Position numbers and translations under genes: made by a program
The notes under the pieces: generated by a model
Told to the model about the DNA's origin: nothing
The model's input: only the letters and a program-made list of their open reading frames with translations
The model's database searches: none
In this document: positions 27,519-36,409 of the stretch, piece after piece
Layout: each line of letters begins with the position of its first letter
How positions within the stretch are numbered: the first letter of the stretch is position 1
Assembly (NCBI RefSeq): GCF_000382345.1
Contig: NZ_KB908117.1
Coordinates: forward strand, 1-58,510
Length of the DNA: 58,510 bases
Origin: Massilia niastensis DSM 21313
Lineage (GTDB): Bacteria; Pseudomonadota; Gammaproteobacteria; Burkholderiales; Burkholderiaceae_D
Reading direction: 5' to 3'

Positions 27519-28093
27519 GTTCGTTCCTCCAGTTGATCGGCGAGCAGCCGGGCCAGCCTGCGCCGCGCGTGGAGCAGGCGGGTCTTCACGGTGTTGACCG
27601 GGCAATCCATGACGTCGGCAATTTCCGCATAACCCATGTCATGGAAAAAGGTCAGCTGGAAAGCCGCGCGCTGGGCCAGCGGCAGCGTATCGAGCGCGGC
27701 ATTGACGGCATCGCCGAGGCGCAATTGCTCGAACAGGCGCTCCGGCTGGCAGGACGGCTCGCCTTCCCATGTATCCGGGAAGGACTCGAGCGGTTCGTCG
27801 AGCGCGTGCAGGGCCTTGCAAGCCTTGCGGTAGGCAATCGCGAATATCCAGGTCGACACCTTGCAGCTGCCATTGAAGGTCGCCGCCTTCTGCCACACGG
27901 CGAGCATCGCATCGTTGGTGATCTCCTCGATCAGCTGTACATTGCGCGTCATGCGGTACAGGAAACGGCTAATCCGCGGGAAATAGAGCCGGTACAGGTT
28001 TTCGAAGGCGCAGCGGTCCCCGACCGCCACCTGGCCGATCAGCCAGGCTTCGTCCCGTAACGCCAGTTCCGAGTCGTGGTTCCGGCCGTTCAC
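27515..28093 (-). CDS. ECF-type RNA polymerase sigma factor
   Basis: 192 aa. Sigma-70 region 2 (about 25-95: 'FENLYRLYFPRISRFLYRMT', 'EEITNDAMLAVWQKA', 'STWIFAIAYRKACKAL') and region 4 (about 130-185: 'LPLAQRAAFQLTFFHDMGYA', 'VNTVKTRLLHARRRLARLL'). The GTG at 28091-28093 is preceded by 'ggagaacaaggac'. Longer frames that reach back to 28702 only cross the neighbouring gene. First gene of the sigma, anti-sigma, subtilase operon. Auto-control from a promoter in the 125-bp gap upstream is likely but not shown. Confidence 0.9.
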   Translation of the reverse strand: MNGRNHDSELALRDEAWLIGQVAVGDRCAFENLYRLYFPRISRFLYRMTRNVQLIEEITNDAMLAVWQKAATFNGSCKVSTWIFAIAYRKACKALHALDEPLESFPDTWEGEPSCQPERLFEQLRLGDAVNAALDTLPLAQRAAFQLTFFHDMGYAEIADVMDCPVNTVKTRLLHARRRLARLLADQLEERT

Positions 28094-28218
28094 GTCCTTG
28101 TTCTCCGTTGTTTCCGGTGAATACCCCGTGGATGGGAAAAGGTTCACGGACGCAGCATCTGTGCGTCGATTGTCACACGAATCCAGGCAGCCGGAGAGGG
28201 ATTCCGGCTGGACGGTTC

Positions 28219-28614
28219 TTATTCGCTGACCTTGCCGCGCAGCGCCTTGATCTGGCCGCTGCGGGACTTCCCGTCGAGGCGGCGGCGCTGCGAACCGCGG
28301 GTCGGTTTGGTAGGGCGGCGTACGAGCTGCACCTCGGCCGCCTTGTCGACCAGGGCCTGCAGGCGCCGCAGTGCGTCTTCCTTGTTCTGCTCCAGGCTGC
28401 GCGACTGCTGGGCCTTGAGGACGAGCACGCCTTCCTGGCTGAGGCGCGCATCGCGCAGGGCCAGCAGGCGGGCCTTGATGTGCTCGGGCAGCGACGAGGC
28501 GGCGATGTCGAAGCGCGCATGCACCGCGCACGAGACCTTGTTGACGTTCTGCCCGCCCGGACCCTGGGCCCGGATGGCGCTGAACTCGACTTCGGCCGGA
28601 TCGATCGTGACCAT
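28219..28614 (-). CDS. arfB: Alternative ribosome-rescue factor ArfB (YaeJ)
   Basis: 131 aa. It has the release-factor GGQ motif in 'RAQGPGGQNVNKVSCAV', which hydrolyses peptidyl-tRNA, and the basic C-terminal tail ('RRPTKPTRGSQRRR', 'GKSRSGQIKALRGK') that enters the empty mRNA channel of stalled ribosomes. It has the right length for ArfB and lacks the codon-recognition domains of RF1/RF2. It lies between the sigma factor operon and rpoH, separated from rpoH by a terminator. Confidence 0.93.
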   Translation of the reverse strand: MVTIDPAEVEFSAIRAQGPGGQNVNKVSCAVHARFDIAASSLPEHIKARLLALRDARLSQEGVLVLKAQQSRSLEQNKEDALRRLQALVDKAAEVQLVRRPTKPTRGSQRRRLDGKSRSGQIKALRGKVSE

Positions 28615-28630
28615 GATTTCTCGTGAGTAA

Positions 28631-28657
28631 AAGAAAAAACCCCGCCGCAGCGGGGTT
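28631..28657 (-). terminator. Rho-independent terminator of rpoH
   Basis: On the minus strand gcgggg... reads as ccccgc/gcgggg arms (28640-28645 and 28650-28655, loop 28646-28649) followed by a T run (A-rich on the given strand, 28631-28639). Confidence 0.85.
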
Positions 28658-28679
28658 GCTTGGAAGGGCAGGCCGGCTG

Positions 28680-29570
<891 letters not shown>

Positions 29571-29696
29571 ATTCATTTCCTCGTAGGTAATCTTGCTGCA
29601 TCCCAAGTTTGCCGCTTTTAACTGCTGAGCGACGCGTTTGTAGCGGCTTGGTACGTGGATGCTTTTCGCTTGCATTCGCTTTACTTGAACCATATA

Positions 29697-29723
29697 TTAG
29701 CACTCTACTGAGGCGAGTGCTAG
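29697..29723. promoter_or_regulatory. CIRCE operator (HrcA site) upstream of rpoH
   Basis: TTAGCACTC (29697-29705), 9-nt spacer, GAGTGCTAG (29715-29723). This matches the CIRCE consensus at 17 of 18 arm positions. It lies 127-153 bp before the rpoH start codon. Confidence 0.85.
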
Positions 29724-29997
29724 GAACCACCCCGGCGCTTAAGTCTTGCCAAAGTATTGCTCTAAGGCACTAAAATCTGGACGGTTTCAACTGTAGAACA
29801 GGGCCAGTATGCCCGCTTGACGCAACTCACGCGAGTCTGAAAAAGGACTGGAAAAAAACGCGGTCAGATACAGGGTACGGCGAGGAGCAGGCGTGCTCTG
29901 TTGGATGGCGCACGTTGCGATGGCCTCGCCTGTAGGACAATTTCGCGCGTTTTCGTAGGGAGGGGCAACTAAGCCTTTTCGCAGTCGGCCGCCCGCG
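29724..29997. other. Non-coding part of the ftsX-rpoH gap
   Basis: I see no credible gene here. On the minus strand it should hold the rpoH promoter region; a TTGGCA-like hexamer lies just upstream of the CIRCE, but no well-spaced -10 could be assigned with confidence. Confidence 0.5.
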
Positions 29998-30002
29998 GGA
30001 AA

Positions 30003-30045
30003 GGAATCGCCTGACGCGCCGCCAGCGGGCGCATCAGGCCATTCC
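30003..30045 (-). terminator. Long hairpin behind ftsX
   Basis: Arms 30003-30020 and 30028-30045 pair over 18 positions with one C/C mismatch and one G-T pair; loop of 7 nt. A short T run follows on the minus strand. It lies 10 nt after the ftsX stop and probably ends ftsYEX transcripts. Confidence 0.6.
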
Positions 30046-30054
30046 TGAGGAAGC

Positions 30055-30975
30055 TCAACGCACCCGGGCCAGGTGTCTCTGCACCGACAGCATCGCTCCG
30101 ATCAGCCCGAGCCCGGCGCTGATCGCCAGCAAGCCGGCAACCGGCAGGCCGCCGAGCGGCATCAGCTGGAAGTTCGATCCGTACAGCCGCGCGAACTCGG
30201 CGATCGCCCCGTTCAGCGGCGCCAGCGCCAGCGCCACCGCGCCCAGGGCCACCGCGCCGGCGCAGGCGCCGAGCAGGGCGCCGGTGTAGTAGAACGGCCG
30301 GTGGATGAAATTGTCGGTCGCGCCCAGCATCTTCGATACGGCGATCTCTTCCTTCTGCGTCAGCACCTGCAGGCGGACCGTGTTGAACACGACGGCGATC
30401 ACGACGATGCCCAGCGTCAGCGCCAGCAGCAGCAGGGCCAGGCGCAGCACGCCCAGCAGGGCGGCGAGCCGCTTGACCCAGGCCGAGTCGACCTGGACCA
30501 TGTCCACGCCCGGCAGGGCGCGCAGGCGCTCGGCGATCGTGTCGACCTGGCTGGCCGCGCCGGTGCTGGCGAAGCCGTCCAGCTTCATCACATAGCTGTC
30601 CGGCAAGGGATTCTCGCCCAGGGTCACCAGCACGTCGGCCAGGCCGCTGCGGTCCTTGAGGGCGGCCAGCGCTTCCTCGCGCGGCACGAAGTCGACGCTG
30701 GCCTTGCCTTGCGCCACGATCGCGCGGATCTGCGGCGCCAGCGCCTCGGCCTCGGCGCGGCTGGCCTCGGTCTTCATGAACAGGCTGATTTCCGGATCGA
30801 CCGACAGCTGTTCGGACAGCGGCCGCACATTGTCGAGCAGGGTGATGCCGGCAAACGGCAGGGTCAGCGCGAACGCCACCACCAGCACGTTGAACAGGAA
30901 GCTGCCGGGCGCCTTGCGCACCGTCGCCAGGGCGGCGCCGAATGCGAAGCCGTGCTGGCGGAACCATGGGCTCAT
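30055..30975 (-). CDS. ftsX: Cell division ABC transporter permease FtsX
   Basis: 306 aa. A cytoplasmic N-terminus, TM1 ('FNVLVVAFALTLPFAGITLL' region), a large extracytoplasmic domain (about 50-170), and three further helices ending in 'LPVAGLLAISAGLGLIGAML'. Partner of FtsE at the septum, where the pair controls cell wall hydrolases through outer-domain contacts. Its ATG overlaps the ftsE stop by 4 nt (ATGA). Confidence 0.93.
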   Translation of the reverse strand: MSPWFRQHGFAFGAALATVRKAPGSFLFNVLVVAFALTLPFAGITLLDNVRPLSEQLSVDPEISLFMKTEASRAEAEALAPQIRAIVAQGKASVDFVPREEALAALKDRSGLADVLVTLGENPLPDSYVMKLDGFASTGAASQVDTIAERLRALPGVDMVQVDSAWVKRLAALLGVLRLALLLLALTLGIVVIAVVFNTVRLQVLTQKEEIAVSKMLGATDNFIHRPFYYTGALLGACAGAVALGAVALALAPLNGAIAEFARLYGSNFQLMPLGGLPVAGLLAISAGLGLIGAMLSVQRHLARVR

Positions 30976-31631
30976 GCCTCACCTCCCACCAGCGCGCCCT
31001 GTTCGAGGCGGATCACGCGCGCCCCGCGGTCGAGCACTTCCTCGTCATGGGTCGAGATCACGCAGGTCACGCCGACCGCGTTGAAGGCGCGCAGGGCGTC
31101 GAGCACCTTGTCGGCCGCCACGCGGTCGAGGTTGGCGGTCGGCTCGTCGGCCAGGATGATCTGCGGGCGGTTGACGATGGCGCGCGCCACGGCGACGCGC
31201 TGCTGCTCGCCGCCGGACAGTTCCAGCGGCATGGCCTTGGCGCGGTCTTCCAGCCCGACCTTGTCGAGCGCGGCGCGCGCGCGCTGCTCGGCCTGGCCAC
31301 GGGGCGCGCCCGTCACCAGCAGCGGCAGCATCACGTTGGCCAGGATCGAGCGGTCGTTCAGCAGGCGCTGGTGCTGGAAGATCAGCCCCAGGTTGCGGCG
31401 CAGGAAGGGGATGCCGGCCTTGCGGATGCGGCCGAGGTCCTGGCCGTTGACCAGCAGCTTGCCGCTGCTCGGGCGTTCGACGGCCGCGATCATCTTCATC
31501 AGGGTCGACTTGCCGGCGCCGGACGGACCGGCCAGGTAGACCAGCTCGCCCTTGTCGATGTTGAGCGTCACGTCGCGCAGGGCATAGGCATCGCTGGAAT
31601 ACTGCTTGGAAACAGACTGGAATTCGATCAT
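30972..31631 (-). CDS. ftsE: Cell division ATP-binding protein FtsE
   Basis: 219 aa ABC ATPase: Walker A 'GPSGAGKSTLMK', signature 'LSGGEQQRVAVARAIVNRP', Walker B 'IILADEPTANLD', and the H-loop 'CVISTHDEEVLD'. It powers FtsX at the divisome. The start lies 5 nt after the ftsY stop, so ftsY, ftsE and ftsX form one operon. Confidence 0.95.
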   Translation of the reverse strand: MIEFQSVSKQYSSDAYALRDVTLNIDKGELVYLAGPSGAGKSTLMKMIAAVERPSSGKLLVNGQDLGRIRKAGIPFLRRNLGLIFQHQRLLNDRSILANVMLPLLVTGAPRGQAEQRARAALDKVGLEDRAKAMPLELSGGEQQRVAVARAIVNRPQIILADEPTANLDRVAADKVLDALRAFNAVGVTCVISTHDEEVLDRGARVIRLEQGALVGGEA

Positions 31632-31636
31632 GGGCC

Positions 31637-32758
31637 TTATCCGAGCAGCGCTTCGACGAATTCTTCCGCGTTAAACGGCTGCAAGTCCTCGAGCTTCTCG
31701 CCGACGCCGATGAAGTAGACCGGCACCGGACGGGTGCGCGCGATCGCGGCCAGTACGCCGCCCTTGGCGGTGCCGTCCAGCTTGGTGACGATCAGGCCGG
31801 TGAGCTGGAGCGCGTCGTCGAAGGCCTTGACCTGGGCCAGCGCGTTCTGGCCGGTGTTGCCGTCGATGACCAGCAGGAGCTCGTGCGGCGCGTCTTCCAT
31901 GCCCTTGCCGATCACGCGCTTGATCTTCTTCAGCTCTTCCATCAGGTGCAGCTGGGTCGGCAGGCGGCCGGCGGTGTCGACCATGACCACGTCGACGCCG
32001 CGCGCCTTGCCGGACTGCACCGCGTCGAACGCGACCGCGGCCGGGTCGCCCGACTGCTGCGAGATCACGGTGACGTTGTTGCGCTGGCCCCAGACCATCA
32101 GCTGCTCGCGCGCGGCGGCGCGGAAGGTGTCGCCGGCGGCCAGCAGCACCGACTGGTCGAAGCCCTGCATGTGCTTGGCGAGCTTGCCGATGGTGGTGGT
32201 CTTGCCGGCGCCGTTGACGCCCGAGATCATCATCACCAGCGGTTCATGGCGGCCGAGCTCCAGGGGCTTCTGCAGCGGCAGCAGCATGTCGACCATGAGT
32301 TCCTTGAGCGCGGCCTTGACGGCGGCGGCGTCGAGCAGCTTGTCTTCCTTGACCTTGCGGCGCAGTTCGCCCAGCAGGTATTCGGTCGCATCCATGCCGG
32401 CGTCCGACATCAGCAGGGCGGCTTCGAGTTCCTCGTACAGGTCTTCGTCGATGCGCGCGCCGACGAACAGCAGCGACAGGTTGCTGGAGGTTTTCGACAG
32501 GCCCGCCTTCAGGCGCGCCATCCAGGATTTTTTCTTTTCGGCCTCGGTCGTGGGACGCTCGGCCGTTTCCGGGAACAGCTCGCCTTCCGGCAGGGCGACG
32601 GGAGCAGGCGCAGGCGCGGGCGCGGGCGCGGGAACCGGCGGGGGGGCGGGCTGCTCGGCGCGGGGCGCCGGCTCGGCGGCCGCAAGCTCAGGAACGCCGG
32701 GTTCGGCTGCGGGCGGGGTTTCCGGCGCAGCTTTTTTTCTCTTAAAGAAGCTAAACAT
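31637..32758 (-). CDS. ftsY: Signal recognition particle receptor FtsY
   Basis: 373 aa. An acidic, Pro/Ala-rich A domain (about 10-75, with a run of alternating Ala-Pro) precedes the N domain and the SRP GTPase G domain: 'GVNGAGKTTTIGKLAKHM', 'LAAGDTFRAAAREQL', 'VDTAGRLPTQLHLMEEL', 'TKLDGTAKGGVLAAI'. It docks ribosome-SRP complexes at the membrane. The start is 'MFSFFKRKK'; a longer frame upstream has no family features. It is the first gene of ftsYEX. Confidence 0.95.
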   Translation of the reverse strand: MFSFFKRKKAAPETPPAAEPGVPELAAAEPAPRAEQPAPPPVPAPAPAPAPAPVALPEGELFPETAERPTTEAEKKKSWMARLKAGLSKTSSNLSLLFVGARIDEDLYEELEAALLMSDAGMDATEYLLGELRRKVKEDKLLDAAAVKAALKELMVDMLLPLQKPLELGRHEPLVMMISGVNGAGKTTTIGKLAKHMQGFDQSVLLAAGDTFRAAAREQLMVWGQRNNVTVISQQSGDPAAVAFDAVQSGKARGVDVVMVDTAGRLPTQLHLMEELKKIKRVIGKGMEDAPHELLLVIDGNTGQNALAQVKAFDDALQLTGLIVTKLDGTAKGGVLAAIARTRPVPVYFIGVGEKLEDLQPFNAEEFVEALLG

Positions 32759-32988
32759 AGTCTCGTGGCGGGGGGCTGCATGCAGGCCGGCGGACCGGCG
32801 CGATGAAAAAAGTAGCGAATATTTTACCAGAGCAGCAATACGAGCCCGTGCGGCGCGGGTGCCGGGGCAGCATGACACGAAAGTGTCAGATATCCGGCAC
32901 AGCTCAACAGGACGCGGCTGGAAAATCAAAGCGAACTGATATACATTGACGGCAGAGAGAAAAAACCATTAATTACAACGGGGTCAAC

Positions 32989-33183
32989 GTGAAAATCACG
33001 AACTTCCTCAAGCGCCTGGTGTTCGGAGACAAGGCCACCGACGGCAGCGCCGTCAACCTGCGCAACGTCGTTGTCTGGCTCTTCATCGCCATGGTGGCGG
33101 CCTTCCTGACCCACCCGGCGGGCGAACAGGTCAGCATGTTCGACAAACCCATCCCCCTGCCGGCCGAACTCGGCCTGGAATAA
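32989..33183 (+). CDS. Possible 64-aa single-pass membrane protein
   Basis: GTG start, weak 'cgggg' site. The protein has a basic N-terminus ('MKITNFLKRLVFGDK'), one membrane helix ('NVVVWLFIAMVAAFLTHP') and a short polar tail with 'MFDKPIPLPAELGLE'. Codon use fits the genome. It is divergent from ftsY. The small size and lack of a known family keep this uncertain. Confidence 0.5.
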   Translation: MKITNFLKRLVFGDKATDGSAVNLRNVVVWLFIAMVAAFLTHPAGEQVSMFDKPIPLPAELGLE

Positions 33184-33200
33184 ACCCCTGCCATCCTGCA

Positions 33201-33281
33201 CGGGCGGTCTGCCGCCCGCGTGATTCCTGCCTGCGGCGCCCGCATGCGCCGGGCCGGCCGCCGGCTGCGCCGGCGGCTATC
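33201..33281. repeat. GC-rich palindromes between converging genes
   Basis: At least two hairpins: cgggcgg/ccgcccg (33201-33207 and 33212-33218) and a later gccgccgg/ccggcggc type around 33258-33278. They could stop transcription from both sides or be a repeat of the REP type. Confidence 0.4.
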
Positions 33282-33289
33282 TCCCTGTC

Positions 33290-34987
33290 TCAGCCTTTGG
33301 CCGCCTCGGCGGTCTTGCGGATCGTCTCCAGCGTCGCGTTCGGCGTGATCAGGTTGCCGTCGTAGCGCAGCTCGATCACGGCCGGCAGCTGGTGCGCGTC
33401 GGCGTGGTCCAGGGCGCGGCGCAGCGCCGGTCCGAATGCTTCCGTCGTCTCGACGATTTCGCCGTGGCCGCCGTAGGCGCGCGCCAGCGCCGCGAAGTCC
33501 GGATTGTGCAGGCCGGTGCCGGACACGCGGCCCGGGTAGCTGCGCTCCTGGTGCATGCGGATGGTGCCGAACATGCTGTTGTTGAACACCAGGATCACGA
33601 CACCCGCGCCGTACTGCACCGCGGTGGCCAGTTCCTGGCCGGTCATCATGAATTCGCCGTCGCCGGCGAAGGTCACGACGGTGCGCTGCGGCTGCACGAT
33701 CTTGGCCGCCACGCCGGACGGCACGGCATAGCCCATTGCGCCGTTGGTCGGCGCCAGCTGGGTGCGCATGCCGCCGTAGCGGTAGAAGCGGTGCGCCCAC
33801 GACGCGTAGTTGCCCGCGCCATTGGTGATGATCGCATCGCGCGGCAGCACGGCCATCAGTTCCTGCACCACCTGCCACAGGTCGAGCGGCGCCTTGCCTT
33901 CGCGGAAGATCGGCGGCTGGGCCTGGAAGGCGGCCAGGTCGGCCTTCGCCTCGGCGACGGTATGGCGCCAGGCGCCGGCATCGACCGGGGCCATCGCGGC
34001 CAGCATCGCGCAGGCCTGCGGCATGCCGCTGGCGATCATCAGTTCGCCCTGGTAGACGCTGCCCAGTTCCTCGGGATCCGGGTGGATGTGCACCAGGCGC
34101 TGCTGCGGCACGGGCGAGGCCAGCAGCGAGTAGCCGCCCGTCGTCATCTCGCCCAGGCGCGGGCCGATGGCGATGACGAGGTCGGCTTCCTTGACGCGCG
34201 CCGCCAGCTTCGGATTGATGCCGATGCCGACGTCGCCGATGTAGTTCGGATGGGTGTTGTCGAGCAGGTCCTGGAAGCGGAAGGTGCAGGCCACTGGCAG
34301 GTGGTTGGCTTCGGCGAAGCGCTGCAGGTCGGCGCAGGCCTGTTCGTTCCAGGTGCCGCCGCCGAGCAGCACGAGCGGGCGGCGGCTTTCGGCCAGCATC
34401 GCGCGCAGGGTGTCGATCTGGGCGGCGGACGGGGCGCCGTGCGCCGGCTGGTAGCGGCGGGTGTCGGCCACTTCGGCTTTCGTCACCAGCATGTCTTCCG
34501 GCAGCGCCAGCACCACCGGGCCCGGACGGCCGCTGGTGGCGACCTGGAAGGCGCGCGCGATGTATTCGGGGATGCGGTCGGCGCGGTCGATCTGGGCCAC
34601 CCACTTGGCCATCTGGCCGTACATGCGGCGGTAGTCGATTTCCTGGAAGGCTTCGCGGTCGACGAAGTCGTTGCCGACCTGGCCGATGAACAGGATCATC
34701 GGGGTCGAATCCTGGTAGGCGGTGTGCACGCCGATCGAGGCGTTGGTGGCGCCGGGGCCGCGGGTGACGAAGCAGATGCCCGGCTTGCCGGTGAGCTTGC
34801 CGTAGGCCTCGGCCATGAACGCCGCGCCGCCTTCCTGGCGGTTGATCACGAAACGGATCTGCGAATCGTGCAGCGCGTCGAGCACATCGAGGTAGCTTTC
34901 GCCCGGCACGCCGAAGGCGGTGTCGACGCCGTGGATGTGGAGCGCATCGACCAGGATCTGGCCGCCGGTACGGGAAGGGTGCGTCAT
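33290..34987 (-). CDS. Thiamine pyrophosphate-dependent enzyme, acetolactate synthase-like
   Basis: 565 aa with the three-domain TPP fold. The activating Glu is in 'FVINRQEGGAAFMAEAYG' (about residue 53). The middle domain is DHS-like. The C-terminal TPP-binding motif 'GDGEFMMTGQELATAV' ends with 'FNN', the GDG-X(about 26)-NN pattern. It belongs to the IlvB/benzoylformate decarboxylase superfamily; no regulatory small subunit (IlvH) is adjacent, and several IlvB signature parts differ, so a catabolic lyase or carboligase role is as likely as acetolactate synthesis. It stands alone, convergent with the small membrane protein gene. The start has 'aaggat' about 8 nt before it. Confidence 0.85.
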   Translation of the reverse strand: MTHPSRTGGQILVDALHIHGVDTAFGVPGESYLDVLDALHDSQIRFVINRQEGGAAFMAEAYGKLTGKPGICFVTRGPGATNASIGVHTAYQDSTPMILFIGQVGNDFVDREAFQEIDYRRMYGQMAKWVAQIDRADRIPEYIARAFQVATSGRPGPVVLALPEDMLVTKAEVADTRRYQPAHGAPSAAQIDTLRAMLAESRRPLVLLGGGTWNEQACADLQRFAEANHLPVACTFRFQDLLDNTHPNYIGDVGIGINPKLAARVKEADLVIAIGPRLGEMTTGGYSLLASPVPQQRLVHIHPDPEELGSVYQGELMIASGMPQACAMLAAMAPVDAGAWRHTVAEAKADLAAFQAQPPIFREGKAPLDLWQVVQELMAVLPRDAIITNGAGNYASWAHRFYRYGGMRTQLAPTNGAMGYAVPSGVAAKIVQPQRTVVTFAGDGEFMMTGQELATAVQYGAGVVILVFNNSMFGTIRMHQERSYPGRVSGTGLHNPDFAALARAYGGHGEIVETTEAFGPALRRALDHADAHQLPAVIELRYDGNLITPNATLETIRKTAEAAKG

Positions 34988-35191
34988 GGTTCGGTCATCC
35001 TTGTAGGTTTGGCATCCGGGCATTCTATGCGAGCTGTCCAGCGCAGGCTTTTGAAATGGCGACACCAAATTTCAGAAATCCCGGCCCCGGGGCGGCGGTC
35101 CTCTCCAGCTTGATAGCACCCGCAATATTTCTGTAGACAGTAGATGTTCGACGGGATAGTCTTGACTATTTGATATCTACCCGGAGTCGAC

Positions 35192-36409
35192 ATGCACAAG
35201 CCGAAGCGCCGCCAGCTGCTGGGAGCCTTGGCATGGCTGGGCGCCGGGCCGGCGCTGGCGCAGGTGGGGCCGTCCGACCGGGTGCGGGTCTACCTGGTGC
35301 CGCTCGACGATTTTTCCGAGGGCCTGGCCGGCAACATGGCGCGGGCGCTGGAGCAGGACATGAACATCCGCATCAAGTCCTCGCTGCGCCTGCCGCCATT
35401 GGACATTCCGGTGCTGCCTGGCACCGGCCAGTACGCGGGCGAGGAGTTGCTGGTGCGCGCGGCCGCGGCGTCCAAGCGCCTGCCGGGCCTGCTTCCCTCG
35501 ACCTATCGCGTATTCCTGACCACGCGCGACCTGAATGCGCAAGCGGGGAATTTCCGCTTCCAGTTCTCGATGCACATGCCCACCCTGAACAGCTCGGTCG
35601 TATCGAGCGCCCGGCTGCGCGACGGCGACGAGGACAGTGCGCAGCCGAGCGAGCACACCGCCCAGCGCATGCTCAAGATGGTCAAGCGCGCGGTCGGCGA
35701 ACTGCACCTGGGCTGGCGCCGTTCGACCGACCGTCACGACCTGATGTATGCGCCCTTGATGAGCCTGCGCGACGTCGACCGCATCGGCATCGCGCACCAG
35801 CCGGCGGAGGGCGGCGCCGCTCCCGCCGGGGCCTTCGACAGCCTGCTGGCGCAGGCGCGCGATGCCGTGGCGGACAATGCGCAGCTCGCCAAGCTGGCGG
35901 GCCTGCTGCTCATGGCCGGCGTCATGCGCGGGGCGGCATCGAGACCGGAGACGGAACTGGTCGGCGACTGGATCATCGCCCGCCACGCCGGGCAGATCCG
36001 GGGAATCGCGGCCGCTGCGCTGCCCTTGGTGAGCACGCTCATGCTGTACAAGGGCAGCGAATTGTTGCGCGAAGAGTCAGCGGTGATGGCGGTTCTGGCC
36101 CTGCTGTTCGCGGCCTCCGCGTGGCTGTTTGTCGACGTCTTTGGCAGCACCTTCCGCTACAACGACAAGGCCGTCGAATTGCGCCGGCTGTTTCGCCCTC
36201 CCAAGGTCCTTGCCCTGCAGTCGGCGAAGGTCGAGCGCCATCCCGCCCGCAAGCTGTTCACCATACGCGACGGCGCCGGCAATGCGATCCGCTTCCATGC
36301 CGCTTATCGGACGGGCGCGGTGCCGCTGGTGAATTATTTGCTCGGACGCGACGCGCCGGTCGACGAATCCGGCAGCGCCGGGCCGCCATCGGTTACAATG
36401 ATGCCGTGA
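35192..36409 (+). CDS. Membrane protein with degenerate archaemetzincin-like domain
   Basis: 405 aa. An N-terminal twin-Arg-containing signal ('KRRQLLGALAWLGAG') leads to a domain (about 28-210) whose blocks resemble archaemetzincins: 'VRVYLVPLDDFSE', 'YRVFLTTRDLNAQAGNFRFQ', 'NSSVVSSARL', 'DLMYAPLMSLRDVDRIG'. The zinc motif HExxHxxGxxH is not present; 'KRAVGELHLGW' stands at that place. Two membrane helices follow (about 280-320), then a PH-like domain of about 75 residues. So it is probably not an active protease. Its stop lies inside the first two bases of rnpB. The family link is my own reading and moderate. Confidence 0.6.
   Translation: MHKPKRRQLLGALAWLGAGPALAQVGPSDRVRVYLVPLDDFSEGLAGNMARALEQDMNIRIKSSLRLPPLDIPVLPGTGQYAGEELLVRAAAASKRLPGLLPSTYRVFLTTRDLNAQAGNFRFQFSMHMPTLNSSVVSSARLRDGDEDSAQPSEHTAQRMLKMVKRAVGELHLGWRRSTDRHDLMYAPLMSLRDVDRIGIAHQPAEGGAAPAGAFDSLLAQARDAVADNAQLAKLAGLLLMAGVMRGAASRPETELVGDWIIARHAGQIRGIAAAALPLVSTLMLYKGSELLREESAVMAVLALLFAASAWLFVDVFGSTFRYNDKAVELRRLFRPPKVLALQSAKVERHPARKLFTIRDGAGNAIRFHAAYRTGAVPLVNYLLGRDAPVDESGSAGPPSVTMMP
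36394..36399 (+). promoter_or_regulatory. -10 box of rnpB, inside the upstream coding sequence
   Basis: TACAAT, ending 8 nt before the RNA 5' end. The -35 is not evident at the standard spacing. Confidence 0.55.

Noticed and set aside
29571..29693. Upstream extension of RpoH
   Set aside because: The added 41 residues do not resemble RpoH, and the downstream ATG has a good ribosome site; the stretch is more likely an untranslated leader.
32926..33201. 91-codon minus-strand frame opposite the small membrane protein
   Set aside because: Its sequence is charged without pattern, typical of a shadow frame, while the plus-strand frame encodes a sensible membrane helix.
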